A stretch of 64,000 bases of DNA from Microbacterium aoyamense (GCF_023155855.1 NZ_JAKNUT010000001.1:682001-746000); one strand, 5' to 3'; positions 48,687 through 58,158 are shown, counted from the stretch's first letter. Made by a program: numbers and translations. The notes: a model not told the origin generated them from the sequence alone.

Positions 48687-48772
48687 GTGCAGATCGGCGG
48701 GGATCGTCCGCGACACGCCGGTTGCACTGACGCCCAGGAGGCGTGTCGCGAAGAAGCCCCGCCGATCTGCAC
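48687..48772. repeat. Nested inverted repeat
   Basis: The outer arm GTGCAGATCGGCGGGG (48687-48702) pairs with 48757-48772 over 16 bp. The inner arm CGCGACACGCC (48709-48719) pairs with 48740-48750 over 11 bp. Both sides have a 6-nt unpaired interval, and the loop is 20 nt. It has the same design as the element at 16102-16174 but a different sequence. It separates apt from the MocA-like gene. Confidence 0.75.
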
Positions 48773-48785
48773 GCGCACAGGCGGT

Positions 48786-49328
48786 TCAGTCCGGGGCGTC
48801 GACGTCGTCGCCCGACGAGAGGTCGCCGCACTCGACCTCGACGACGCCGTGGGTGACCAGATACGGTCGGGCGCCGCGGTCGCCCGAGACCGCGGCGGCG
48901 AGCGGAGCGAAGTGCGCGCGGGAGATGACGACCGGATGCCCGGGGGTGCCGCGATAGACGGCCTGCACGAGCTCTGCTCCGGATGCCAGAACCCGCGCGA
49001 CCGCGAGGGGCGAGGCATCCGGAGTGTCGACCGTCGACACGACGACGGCATCGGCATCGGAAGCCGCGGCCAGTCCGGCACGCAGCGACGCGGAGACTCC
49101 GAGCGCCCAGTCCTCGGCGACGACGACACGTGCGTCGGTCGGGACGATCCGCGCGATGTCGTCGGCTGCGGCCCCGACGATGACAGCGACGTCGTCGCAT
49201 CCGCCGTCCTGAAGAGCCCGTACGGCGAGCGCGACCCACGGCGTTCCGTCGGCGCACCGAGCAAGGCCCTTCGGCCCGCCGAATCGGCGGCCAGCGCCCG
49301 CGGCGAGGACGATTCCCGTCACGTTCAC
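48786..49328 (-). CDS. MocA-like molybdenum cofactor nucleotidyltransferase
   Basis: A 180-residue nucleotidyltransferase: VTGIVLAAGAGRRFGGPKGL (NTP-binding loop), VVVSTVDTPDASPLAVARVL, and YRGTPGHPVVISRAHF. This fits MocA/MobA-like enzymes that make the cytosine dinucleotide form of Moco. It is divergent from xdhC by 61 bp, so it likely matures the xanthine dehydrogenase encoded to the right. Confidence 0.88.
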   Translation of the reverse strand: MNVTGIVLAAGAGRRFGGPKGLARCADGTPWVALAVRALQDGGCDDVAVIVGAAADDIARIVPTDARVVVAEDWALGVSASLRAGLAAASDADAVVVSTVDTPDASPLAVARVLASGAELVQAVYRGTPGHPVVISRAHFAPLAAAVSGDRGARPYLVTHGVVEVECGDLSSGDDVDAPD

Positions 49329-49377
49329 GCGAGCACCCCCGTTGCATGAGCGTAGTGCGCGCGAAACACAGCGGGGT

Positions 49378-49383
49378 TAGCGT
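49378..49383 (+). promoter_or_regulatory. -10 box of leaderless xdhC operon transcript
   Basis: TAGCGT, 6 nt before ATG 49390; no ribosome-binding site between. Confidence 0.55.
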
Positions 49384-49389
49384 GACGCC

Positions 49390-50400
49390 ATGCTCGAACT
49401 CGCCCGCGATCTCCTCCCGCTGCTGCGGGAGGGTACGCCGGTCGCGGCTGTGACGGTCACTCGCGTCCTGCGCAGCGCGCCGCGCGGCGCCGGTGCGTCG
49501 ATGGCGGTGACGGCCGACGGACGGATCATCGGGTCGATCTCAGGCGGATGCGTCGAGGGTGACGCCGTCGTGCTGGCGCACACCGCGCGCGTGACGGGCG
49601 AGGTTCAGACTGCGCGCCTCGGATTCTCGGACGACGCCGCTCACGCGGCCGGTCTCGCGTGCGGCGGGAGCGTCGATGTCGTCGCGTATCCGGTGCCGAC
49701 GGATGCCGCGGCGTTCGACGCCCTGGAAGCCGCGGCCGCAGGCCGTGCGGCGTCGCTCGTACTGCCCGGCGTCGTCGAACTCTCGATCGAACCCGCGCCC
49801 CGGCTCGTCATCGTGGGCGCGGGAGAGCACGCTGCCGCCCTGTGCCGCGTGGCATCCTCCGCGGGCTTCGCGGTGACGGTCGTCGACGTCTGGGAGTCGC
49901 TCGTCACGCGCGAGCGGTTCCCGGATGCCGCGGAGCTCGTCATCGGGATGCCCGACGAGCACCTCGCCGCGACGCACCAGGGCGGGTTCACCGCGGTCTG
50001 CGTCCTGAGTCACGATGAGCGGCTCGACGTGCCCGCGCTCGAGATCGCGCTCCGACGGGACGTCGACTTCGTCGGCGCGATGGGTGCGCGCGGAACCGTG
50101 ACGCACCGCGCTGCTCTCCTCCGCGAGCGCGGTGTGACGGATGCCGAGCTCGCGCGCCTGCACTCCCCCCTCGGTCTGGACCTGGGCGGGCGCACACCCG
50201 CCGAGACGGCGATCGCCGTGCTCGCGGAGATCGTGGCATCCCGTCACGACGGCACGGGATCTCCACTGCGCGACCTCACCGGCGCGATCCACGCCACTTC
50301 GGAGGTGAGCACCGGAATCGGACCGATCCCGTTCACTCATCCGAATCCGGTGCGCGGATCCGATCTCGGCGCATGCCGTACGACAGGAGTCACTCCATGA
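49390..50400 (+). CDS. xdhC: XdhC family molybdenum cofactor insertion protein
   Basis: A 336-residue chaperone that binds and sulfurates Moco and loads it into xanthine dehydrogenase. The N-terminal XdhC/CoxI domain has VTVTRVLRSAPRGAGASMAV and GSISGGCVEGDAV. The C-terminal Rossmann part has LVIVGAGEHAAALCRVA and DFVGAMGARGTVTHR. Its stop overlaps the deaminase start (ATGA). First gene of the rightward purine catabolism operon. Confidence 0.92.
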   Translation: MLELARDLLPLLREGTPVAAVTVTRVLRSAPRGAGASMAVTADGRIIGSISGGCVEGDAVVLAHTARVTGEVQTARLGFSDDAAHAAGLACGGSVDVVAYPVPTDAAAFDALEAAAAGRAASLVLPGVVELSIEPAPRLVIVGAGEHAAALCRVASSAGFAVTVVDVWESLVTRERFPDAAELVIGMPDEHLAATHQGGFTAVCVLSHDERLDVPALEIALRRDVDFVGAMGARGTVTHRAALLRERGVTDAELARLHSPLGLDLGGRTPAETAIAVLAEIVASRHDGTGSPLRDLTGAIHATSEVSTGIGPIPFTHPNPVRGSDLGACRTTGVTP

Positions 50401-51755
50401 GCCGCACGATCATCGAGGGCGGTCACATCGCGACCGTCGACGCGACGGGAACCGAGTACGACGGGGGTCACGTCGTGATCGACGACGGTGTCATCTCGGC
50501 GGTCGGCGCAGGGCGTGCGTCGGCAGACGAGCGGGCGGGCGCCGAGATCGTCGACGCGACGGGATGCCTCGTCACCCCCGGCCTGGTCAACACGCACCAT
50601 CACCTCTACCAGTGGCTCACGCGCGGCTACGCGCAGGATGCGATCCTGTTCGACTGGCTGACGTCGCTGTACCCGCTGTGGTCGCGGATCGACGCGGGGC
50701 TCACGGGCGTCGGTGCGGCGGGCGCGATGGCCGTGCTCGCGCGCTCGGGCTGCACGACCGTCGGCGACCACCACTACATCTTCCCGCAGGGCTCGGGCGA
50801 CATCGTGGGCGCGATCGTCGAGTCGGCGACCCGCGTCGGTGTGCGCCTGCACGCCACGCGGGGTTCGATGGACCTCGGCGCATCGAAGGGCGGACTCCCC
50901 CCGGACTTCGCGGTCGAGACGACGGCCGCCGCGCTCGCGGCGTCGCAGGAGGCCGTCGAGCGGTACCACGATGCCTCCTTCGACTCCATGGTCCGCGTCG
51001 CGATCGCGCCGTGCTCGCCGTTCTCGGTGACGGCCGACTTGCTGCGCGAGGCCGCGGTGCTCGCTCGCTCGCTCGACGTGCGCCTGCACACGCACGCCTC
51101 CGAGACCGTCGAGGAGGACGCCTACTGCGCCGAGCGGTTCGGGATGACTCCCACCGACTACCTCGAGAGCCTCGGGTGGCTCGGAGACGACGTGTGGATG
51201 GCGCACTGCGTTCACCTCGACGAGCCGGCGATCGCGCGCTACGCCGCAACCGGGACAGGAGTCGCGCACTGCCCGTCGTCCAACGGTCGGCTCGCGGCGG
51301 GCATCGCCCCCGTCCGCGCGATGCTGGACGCCGGTGTGCCGGTCGGCCTGGGCGTCGACGGCGCCGCGTCGAACGAGTCGGGTCAGCTCGGGATCGAAGT
51401 GCGGGAGGCCGTGCTCATGAACCGCCTGCGCACGGGCGCGGACTCGTTCAGCGTGCGCGACGGCCTGCGGATCGCGACGATGGGCGGCGCCCGGGTGCTC
51501 GGCCGGCAGGACGAGATCGGCTCGCTCGAGGTCGGCAAGCTCGCCGACGTCGCCGTGTGGCAGGTGGACCGCGTCGAGCACGCCGGCATCCTCGATCCGG
51601 TCGCCGCGCTCGGGCTCGGCGCGATGCCGCCGCTCAAGCGGCTCTTCGTCGGCGGGAACGTGGTCGTCGAGGACGCGACGCTCGCGACCACGGATGAGGG
51701 CGCGATCGCGCGAGAGGTGGCCGCCGCATCCCGCGAACTCGCCGAGAGGCTCTGA
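50397..51755 (+). CDS. 8-oxoguanine deaminase
   Basis: A 452-residue amidohydrolase converting 8-oxoguanine to urate and ammonia. Metal ligands: H67 and H69 in VNTHHHLYQWLTRG, His in RLHTHASETVEED, and Asp in GLGVDGAASNES. The start MSRTIIEGGHIATVD and the HHHLYQWLTRG motif are those of the 8-oxoguanine deaminase group. ATG 50397 follows AGGAG. The neighbouring xanthine dehydrogenase genes fit a joint route to urate. A related aminopurine deaminase remains possible. Confidence 0.85.
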   Translation: MSRTIIEGGHIATVDATGTEYDGGHVVIDDGVISAVGAGRASADERAGAEIVDATGCLVTPGLVNTHHHLYQWLTRGYAQDAILFDWLTSLYPLWSRIDAGLTGVGAAGAMAVLARSGCTTVGDHHYIFPQGSGDIVGAIVESATRVGVRLHATRGSMDLGASKGGLPPDFAVETTAAALAASQEAVERYHDASFDSMVRVAIAPCSPFSVTADLLREAAVLARSLDVRLHTHASETVEEDAYCAERFGMTPTDYLESLGWLGDDVWMAHCVHLDEPAIARYAATGTGVAHCPSSNGRLAAGIAPVRAMLDAGVPVGLGVDGAASNESGQLGIEVREAVLMNRLRTGADSFSVRDGLRIATMGGARVLGRQDEIGSLEVGKLADVAVWQVDRVEHAGILDPVAALGLGAMPPLKRLFVGGNVVVEDATLATTDEGAIAREVAAASRELAERL

Positions 51756-51757
51756 CG

Positions 51758-52573
51758 ATGGATGTCGTCACGGTCACGGGTTTCCGTGCCGCGCGCACGC
51801 GCGACGATCTCGCGCTCACGGGCGGCGAGGTCGTCATCGCGGGGGGCACGTGGCTCATGAGCGAGCCGCAGCCGGAGACGACGGGCTTCGTCGATCTCAC
51901 GACGATGGGCTGGCCCGCGATCGAGGTGCGCGAAGAGGGCGTGCGGATCGGCGCGACGTGCACGATCGCCGAGCTCGTCGCCTGGTCGCGGAGCGCCGAC
52001 GTGCCGGCCGACTGGGCCGCGGCATCCGTCATCCCGGACGCGGCGAACGCCCTGCTCGCGTCGTTCAAGATCTGGAACACCGCGACCGTCGGCGGCAACG
52101 TCTGCCGGTCGTTCGCCGCAGGGTCGATGATCTCACTCGCCGTCGCACTGGACGGCACCGCCGAGGTGTGGAACGCCGACGGCAGCAGCTCGGTCTGGAG
52201 CGTCGCCGACCTCGTGATGGGCAACGGCGAGAACGCGCTCGGCCGCGGCGACGTGCTCCGCGCGATCGAGCTGCCGGCGCACGCCCTGCGCTCGCGCCTC
52301 GTGCTGCGCAAGATCGCGCTCGCCGAGCTCGGGCGCTCCGGCGCCGTCGTGACGGGCCGTCTCGATCAGGACGGCACCGCGGTCTTCACGGTGACGGCGG
52401 CGGTGTCGCGTCCGTTCGTGGTGCGGTTCGCCGGGATTCCGGATGCCGCGGCCCTCGCGGCATCCATCGACGACGCCCCCGGGTACTACACCGATTCGCT
52501 CGGCGCCGCGGACTGGCGACGCGGCGTGAGCATCGTGCTCGCGGAGCGCATCCGGGCGGAGCTCGCGCCATGA
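51758..52573 (+). CDS. Xanthine dehydrogenase, FAD-binding subunit
   Basis: A 271-residue flavin subunit of the molybdenum hydroxylase family. FAD motifs: VVIAGGTWLMSEPQP (first FAD loop) and TATVGGNVCRSFAAGS (second). The C-terminal CO dehydrogenase flavoprotein-like domain is from ~170. It passes electrons from the Fe-S clusters. The stop overlaps the next start by 4 bp. Confidence 0.88.
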   Translation: MDVVTVTGFRAARTRDDLALTGGEVVIAGGTWLMSEPQPETTGFVDLTTMGWPAIEVREEGVRIGATCTIAELVAWSRSADVPADWAAASVIPDAANALLASFKIWNTATVGGNVCRSFAAGSMISLAVALDGTAEVWNADGSSSVWSVADLVMGNGENALGRGDVLRAIELPAHALRSRLVLRKIALAELGRSGAVVTGRLDQDGTAVFTVTAAVSRPFVVRFAGIPDAAALAASIDDAPGYYTDSLGAADWRRGVSIVLAERIRAELAP

Positions 52574-55293
52574 GGCTGCTCGTCAACGGCGAGCCGATCG
52601 ACGCCGAGCCGCGGGCCGGACAGTGCCTGCGCACGCTCCTGCGCGAGAACGGCCACCACGAGGTGAAGAAGGGCTGCGACGCCGGGGACTGCGGCGCGTG
52701 CGCCGTGCTCGTGGACGGCACGCCCGTGCACTCGTGCATCATCCCGGCGGTGCGGATGGAGGGCGTCTCGGTCACGACCGCGGCGGGGCTCGCGCCGGGC
52801 GACGACCTGCATCCCGTGCAGGAGGCGCTCGTGCAGCACTTCGGGTTCCAGTGCGGGTTCTGCACGGCGGGGATGTCCGTCACAGCGTCGACGCTCACCG
52901 CCGACGATCTGCCGGATCTCGATCGGCGCATGAAGGGCAGCCTCTGCCGGTGCACGGGCTATCGTCCGATCCGCGCGGCGATCGAGTCATCCGTCCTCGG
53001 ACCGGTGCGCGAGACCGGAGCGCCACCCGTCGGCGGGATCGGGACCTCCGCGCGCCCCGAGCCCGGTCGGCGCGTCGTGCAGGGGCTCGAGCCGTTCACG
53101 TTCGATGTCGACGTCCCCGAGGCACTCGTGCTGCGCGTGATCGGGTCGCCGCACGCGCACGCGCGCATCGTCACGATCGAGACGACCGCCGCGCGTGCCG
53201 TGCCCGGCGTGGTCGCGATCTTCACCCACGAGAACGTCACGGCGCGACGCTTCTCGACGGCGAGGCACGAGCACCGGGAGGACGACCCCGACGACACCCG
53301 CATCCTCGACGACGTCATGCGCTTCGTGGGCCAGCGCGTCGCCGCGATCGTCGCCGACACCGCCGAGGCGGCCGAGGCCGCGTCCCGGCTCATCGAGGTC
53401 ACCTATGACGTCCTTCCGGCCGTCTTCGACCCCGAAGAGGCCCGCGCCGAGGGTGCGCCGGTGCTGCATCCCGGCCTCACCGCCGTCGACCGGGTGGTCG
53501 AGGCATCCCGCAATCTCATCGCCGAACTTCACGACGGGATCGGGGGCGACGCCGACGTCGCCCTCGAGGCGAGCGATGTCACCGTGAGCGGCACGTGGCG
53601 GACAGGTCGCGTCTCACACGCGCAGCTCGAGACCCACGGCGCGATCGGCTGGCTCGACGACGACGGGCGTCTCGTCATCCGCTCCAGCACGCAGGTGCCG
53701 TTCCTCGTGCGCGACGAGCTCGCGCACCTGTTCTCGCTCCCCAAGGAGCGGCTGCGGGTCTTCGCGGCGCGCGTGGGAGGCGGGTTCGGCGGCAAGCAGG
53801 AGATGTTCACCGAAGATCTCGTCGCCCTCGCCGTCCTGCGCACGGGCCGCCCGGTCGCCTTCGAGTACGCGCGCACGGAGGAGTTCCGCAGAGCCTCGGT
53901 GCGGCATCCGTTCCGCGTCTCGGTCTCGCTCGGCGCGACCGCCGACGGCGTGCTCACGGCGATGAAGCTCGACGTGCTGAGCGACACCGGCGCCTACGGC
54001 AACCACGGCATCGGCGTGCTGTTCCACGGCGTCGCGGAGTCGGTCAACGTCTACCGCTGCCCCGTGAAGCGCATCGACGCCGAGGTGGTCTATACGAACA
54101 ACGTGCCCTCGGGAGCGTTCCGCGGCTACGGGCTCGGCCAGGTCATCCTCGGCGTCGAGTCCGCGATGGACCTCCTCGCCGAACGTCTCGGCATCGACCC
54201 GTTCGACCTGCGGCGCATCAACGCCGTGCGCAGCGGCGATGCGCTCCTCACGGTGTTCGACGAGCCCGAGGATGACCTCGTCTGGGGCAGCTACGGACTC
54301 GACCAGTGCCTCGATCTCGCGCAGGGCGCGCTGCGGCGCGGGAACGGCGTCGAGGCACCCCCGGGCTGGATGGTCGGCGAAGGCATGGCGCTGTCGTTCA
54401 TCGCCGCGATGGCACCCGGAGGCCATCACGCCCACGCGTCGGCGACGATCCGGCGCGACGGCACCTACGTCCTCTCCGTCGGCACGGCGGAGTTCGGCAA
54501 CGGCACGAGCACGGTCCACCGACAGATCGCGCGCACGATCCTCGGCGCGTCCGGCGAGCGCGTCGTGCTGCGCGCCGCCGACACCGACGTCGTCGCGCAC
54601 GACACGGGCGCGTTCGCCTCGGCTGGTGTCGTCGGCGCGGGCCGCGCACTGCAGGACGCCTGCACCCGTCTGCGCGATCGGCTGCTGGCTGTCGCCCGCG
54701 AGATCACCGGTTCCGACGATGCGACGCTCGAGCCCGACGGCGTGCGCGCCGGTCGGCTGGTCACGTTCGCCGAGATCGTGGATGCCTCGCCCGACCGCAC
54801 CGACGAAGGCGTCGTCGCCCACGGCGAGCAGCACGGCGACGAGCGGAGCCTCTCCTTCAACGTGCACGCCGTGCGCGTGGCCGTCGAGGGCGAGACCGGC
54901 ACCGTGCGCATCCTGCAGTCCGTGCAGGCGGCGGATGCCGGAGTCCTGCTCAACCCCGCTCAGGTGCGCGGTCAGATCGAGGGCGGCGCCGCGCAGGGCA
55001 TCGGCAGCGCGCTGTACGAAGAGGTGCTCGTCGACGAGACCGGCGCCGTGTCGAATCCGACCTTCCGGCTCTACCGCGTGCCGCAGTTCGCCGACATCCC
55101 CGAGACCGAAGTGCTCTTCGCCGACACCGTCGACACCGTCGGACCCTTCGGCGCGAAGTCGATGAGCGAATCGCCCTACAACCCGGTCGCGGCCGCGGTC
55201 GGCAACGCGATCGCTCGTGCCGTCGGCCGGCGCCCGTACCGCCAGCCGTTCACGCGCGAGCGCGTGTGGCGGCTCGCGAACGACCTCGACTGA
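52570..55293 (+). CDS. Xanthine dehydrogenase, fused [2Fe-2S] and molybdenum subunit
   Basis: A 907-residue fusion. Residues 1-155 are the Fe-S subunit: plant-type cluster C36, C41, C44, C56 (GCDAGDCGACAVL) and second cluster C95, C98, C126, C128 (QCGFCTAG and LCRCTGY). A ~25-residue linker leads to the Moco part: PHAHARI, RVGGGFGGKQEM, and the catalytic Glu867 in SMSESPYNP. The FAD domain is separate, in the gene before. It would hydroxylate hypoxanthine or xanthine to urate, or a related purine. ATG 52570 is coupled (ATGA). Confidence 0.92.
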   Translation: MRLLVNGEPIDAEPRAGQCLRTLLRENGHHEVKKGCDAGDCGACAVLVDGTPVHSCIIPAVRMEGVSVTTAAGLAPGDDLHPVQEALVQHFGFQCGFCTAGMSVTASTLTADDLPDLDRRMKGSLCRCTGYRPIRAAIESSVLGPVRETGAPPVGGIGTSARPEPGRRVVQGLEPFTFDVDVPEALVLRVIGSPHAHARIVTIETTAARAVPGVVAIFTHENVTARRFSTARHEHREDDPDDTRILDDVMRFVGQRVAAIVADTAEAAEAASRLIEVTYDVLPAVFDPEEARAEGAPVLHPGLTAVDRVVEASRNLIAELHDGIGGDADVALEASDVTVSGTWRTGRVSHAQLETHGAIGWLDDDGRLVIRSSTQVPFLVRDELAHLFSLPKERLRVFAARVGGGFGGKQEMFTEDLVALAVLRTGRPVAFEYARTEEFRRASVRHPFRVSVSLGATADGVLTAMKLDVLSDTGAYGNHGIGVLFHGVAESVNVYRCPVKRIDAEVVYTNNVPSGAFRGYGLGQVILGVESAMDLLAERLGIDPFDLRRINAVRSGDALLTVFDEPEDDLVWGSYGLDQCLDLAQGALRRGNGVEAPPGWMVGEGMALSFIAAMAPGGHHAHASATIRRDGTYVLSVGTAEFGNGTSTVHRQIARTILGASGERVVLRAADTDVVAHDTGAFASAGVVGAGRALQDACTRLRDRLLAVAREITGSDDATLEPDGVRAGRLVTFAEIVDASPDRTDEGVVAHGEQHGDERSLSFNVHAVRVAVEGETGTVRILQSVQAADAGVLLNPAQVRGQIEGGAAQGIGSALYEEVLVDETGAVSNPTFRLYRVPQFADIPETEVLFADTVDTVGPFGAKSMSESPYNPVAAAVGNAIARAVGRRPYRQPFTRERVWRLANDLD

Positions 55294-55314
55294 CCGCCGG
55301 CACCCCGTCGCATC

Positions 55315-55363
55315 GCACGTCTTCACACCGCGGAAACACGCGCGCGCCCGCGGTGAAACGTGC
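55315..55363. repeat. Large dyad between xdh and ABC genes
   Basis: GCACGT (55315-55320) pairs with ACGTGC (55358-55363), and CACCGCGG (55326-55333) pairs with CCGCGGTG (55348-55355). It could be the terminator of the xdh genes or an operator for the ABC transporter genes that begin at 55412. Confidence 0.5.
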
Positions 55364-55411
55364 AAGCAATAGCGTCGGCTGATCACATGCACCTGAAGGG
55401 GGCCAATCCCG

Positions 55412-56518
55412 ATGGCAACACACAGCAACCTGTCCCGTCGCGCGCGCTTGGGCGCCGTCGCGGCCGCGACACTCGCATCCGTCCTCGTCCTCGCCGGCTG
55501 CGCCGGCGGCTCGTCGCCCAGCGAGTCGAGCAGCGGCGGCGGCGAGGCGGCGTCGTTCGGCGACGTCAGCATCCAGTACTCCTGGATCAAGAACGAGGAG
55601 TTCGCGGGCGAGTTCTACGCGTACGAGAACGGCTACTACGACGAGGCCGGCTTCGGCGAGGTCACGGGCATCGCAGGCCCCGACACCGGCGTCGCGAAGC
55701 TCCTGTCGGGTCAGGTGCAGTTCGCCCTGAGCGACGCGGCATCGGTCGGCGCGGCGGTCGCCGAGCAGGACGCACCCCTCAAGATCATCGGCGCGACCTT
55801 CCAGAAGAACCCGTTCACGATCCTCTCGCTCGCAGACGGCGGCAACATCGCGACGCCGGACGACCTCAAGGGCAAGAAGATCGGCGTGCAGGACTCGAAC
55901 GCCTCGGTGTTCGCGGCCCTCCTCGCCGCGAACGACATCGACCCGAGCGAGCTCGAGATCGTGCCGGTCGACTTCGACCCGACCCCGCTCATCAACGGCG
56001 AGGTCGACGGCTTCATGGCCTACCTCACCAACGAGGCGATCACGGTCGAGATGGCGGGCTACCCGGTCACGAACCTCGCGTACGCCGAGAACGGCCTGCC
56101 CTACGTGGCCGAGACGTTCACGGTCACCGATCAGTACCTCGCCGAGAACAAGGACCTCATCAAGGCGTTCCTGATCGCCGAGATCAAGGGCTGGACCGAC
56201 ACGTTCAAGAACCCCACGGACGACACGGTCGCGCTCGTGACCGACTACTACAACGAGTCGGCCGCCGCGGGCGACCTGACGTTCGGCGAGCTCGACCCGG
56301 CGAAGGTCGCGGCGGGCATCCTCGCGCAGGCGCTCCTCATCTCGACCGACGAGACCGAGGCCAACGGCCTGTTCACGATCTCAGACGACCTCAAGGAGCA
56401 GACGCTCGCCTCGCTCGCGACGTCGGGCTGGGAGCTCACGGCCGACCAGCTGTTCGACACGACGATCATCGACGAGATCTACGAAGAGAACCCCGACCTG
56501 CTGGCATACCTGCCGTAA
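55412..56518 (+). CDS. ABC transporter substrate-binding lipoprotein (NMT1/SsuA type)
   Basis: A 368-residue lipoprotein: signal with lipobox VLVLAGC, Ser/Gly linker, then an NMT1/THI5-like fold (SIQYSWIKNEEFAGEFYAYE, GVAKLLSGQVQFALSDAASV, KKIGVQDSNASVFAALLAAN). This class carries taurine, sulfonates, nitrate or pyrimidine precursors. Its place in a purine-degradation island suggests a purine, allantoin or similar ligand (inference). ATG 55412 has GAAGGGGG upstream. Confidence 0.88.
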   Translation: MATHSNLSRRARLGAVAAATLASVLVLAGCAGGSSPSESSSGGGEAASFGDVSIQYSWIKNEEFAGEFYAYENGYYDEAGFGEVTGIAGPDTGVAKLLSGQVQFALSDAASVGAAVAEQDAPLKIIGATFQKNPFTILSLADGGNIATPDDLKGKKIGVQDSNASVFAALLAANDIDPSELEIVPVDFDPTPLINGEVDGFMAYLTNEAITVEMAGYPVTNLAYAENGLPYVAETFTVTDQYLAENKDLIKAFLIAEIKGWTDTFKNPTDDTVALVTDYYNESAAAGDLTFGELDPAKVAAGILAQALLISTDETEANGLFTISDDLKEQTLASLATSGWELTADQLFDTTIIDEIYEENPDLLAYLP

Positions 56519-56524
56519 GGGATC

Positions 56525-57349
56525 ATGACCATTTCGTCACAGATGGATGCCGGTGCCCAGACCACGGGCACCGGCATCCAGATCACGGGAGTCTCCAAGT
56601 CCTTCTCGCTGCGCGGGGGCAAGTCCCTCCTCGCCCTGCAGGACACCGACCTCCACACCGAGAAGGGCTCGTTCCTGGCCCTTCTCGGTCCGTCGGGATG
56701 CGGCAAGTCCACGATCCTGCGGATCCTCGCCGCCCTGGACCACCCCACGCACGGCACGGCGCTCGTCGACGGCGAATCGCCCGACCAGCTGCGATCGAAG
56801 AGCGAGCTCGGAATCGCGTTCCAGGACCACGCCCTGCTCCCCTGGCGCAGCGTCCGCAAGAACATCGAGCTGCCCTTCGAGGTCGCCGGCCGCCCCGTCG
56901 ACAAGGATTACGTCGACGAGCTGATCGCCCTGGTCGGCCTCAAGGATTTCGCGAACGCGAAGCCCGCGCAGCTCTCGGGCGGCATGCGGCAGCGTGCATC
57001 CATCGCCCGCGCCCTCGTGCTCAAGCCCTCCGTCCTGCTCCTCGACGAGCCGTTCGGAGCGCTGGATGACATGACCCGCCAGAACCTCAACCTCGAGCTG
57101 CTGCGCATCTGGACCGAGAAGCCCGCGACGACGCTCCTCGTCACGCACGGCATCAGCGAGGCGATCTTCCTCGCCGACCGCGTCGCCGTCATGTCGCCGC
57201 GCCCCGGCCGGGTCAAGGAGATCATCGAGATCGACCTGCCGCGACCACGCACGCCCGACATGATGCGCACGCCCGAGTTCCACGCCTACGTCGACCGCGC
57301 CTCGGAGCTGCTGTTCGGCTCGGACGGTCGGGCCGAAGCGGAGGCGTGA
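56525..57349 (+). CDS. ABC transporter ATP-binding protein (SsuB/TauB type)
   Basis: A 274-residue ATPase. Walker [11 protein letters not shown]-loop [12 protein letters not shown], signature [16 protein letters not shown], Walker [15 protein letters not shown], and H-loop [12 protein letters not shown]. The [14 protein letters not shown] tail is normal for the nitrate/taurine family. It powers the importer with the two permeases that follow. Its stop overlaps the permease start. Confidence 0.93.
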   Translation: MTISSQMDAGAQTTGTGIQITGVSKSFSLRGGKSLLALQDTDLHTEKGSFLALLGPSGCGKSTILRILAALDHPTHGTALVDGESPDQLRSKSELGIAFQDHALLPWRSVRKNIELPFEVAGRPVDKDYVDELIALVGLKDFANAKPAQLSGGMRQRASIARALVLKPSVLLLDEPFGALDDMTRQNLNLELLRIWTEKPATTLLVTHGISEAIFLADRVAVMSPRPGRVKEIIEIDLPRPRTPDMMRTPEFHAYVDRASELLFGSDGRAEAEA

Positions 57350-58158
57350 TGCGCACCACCTGGAAGATGCCGACGTGGGCCGCGGGCCTCGTCGGCGCCG
57401 CTGCGCTCATCCTCGTGTGGTGGATCTTCTCGCTCACGGCGTTCCAGATCCAAGAGGGCACGACCTTCACGCCCGTGCCCTCGCCGTTCGCCGTCTTCGA
57501 GTGGCTCTTCCTGGACGGCAACATCGCCGGCGCGTGGGGGGTCTTCCAGCCCACGATCACCGCTGCCGCGATCGGGTACGTGTGGGGCAACGGCATCGCC
57601 CTCGTGCTCGCCGCCTTCGTGCTCGTGTTCCCCAAGACCGAGACGGTCGTGACCCAGATCGCCGTCGTGAGCTACTGCCTGCCGATCGTCGCGGTCGGCG
57701 GCATCTCGGTCGTCGTGCTCGGCGGCGCGAAGAACCCCGGCGATCCGTCGGCGACCGCGATCTTCCTCGCGGCGCTCGTGTGCGTCTTCACGACCGTCGT
57801 CGGATCGATCCTCGGCTTCAAGTCCGCCGACAAGGCCTCGCTCGACGTCGTCCGCGTCTTCGGCGGCAACTCGTGGACCCAGCTGCGCAAAGTGCGGCTC
57901 ATCGCGGCACTCCCCGCGATCCTCAACGCCCTGCAGATCGCGGTGCCGACGGCCTTCCTCGGCGCGGTCCTCGGCGAATATCTCGGCGCCATCACGGCGG
58001 GCGTCGGACCGACGCTCATCCGCCTGCAGGGCCAGCTCGACGCCGCGGGCGTCTGGTCGGTGTTCCTGCTGTGCGCCGTCTTCGCCCTCGTCGCCTACGG
58101 TCTCGTGGGCCTCCTCGTCCGGCTCGTCACCCCCTGGGTCGCGGGGAAGGCATCATGA
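57349..58158 (+). CDS. ABC transporter permease 1 (SsuC-type)
   Basis: A 269-residue permease with six helices (LVGAAALILVWWIFSLTAF, LVFPKTETVVTQIAVVSYCL, LGAVLGEYLGAITAGVGP). The EAA-like loop is DVVRVFGGNSWTQLRKVRL. ATG 57349 shares a base with the ATPase stop (TGATG) and has GGAGG 4 nt before; GTG 57346 is the alternative. It forms a heterodimer with the next permease. Confidence 0.9.
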   Translation: MRTTWKMPTWAAGLVGAAALILVWWIFSLTAFQIQEGTTFTPVPSPFAVFEWLFLDGNIAGAWGVFQPTITAAAIGYVWGNGIALVLAAFVLVFPKTETVVTQIAVVSYCLPIVAVGGISVVVLGGAKNPGDPSATAIFLAALVCVFTTVVGSILGFKSADKASLDVVRVFGGNSWTQLRKVRLIAALPAILNALQIAVPTAFLGAVLGEYLGAITAGVGPTLIRLQGQLDAAGVWSVFLLCAVFALVAYGLVGLLVRLVTPWVAGKAS

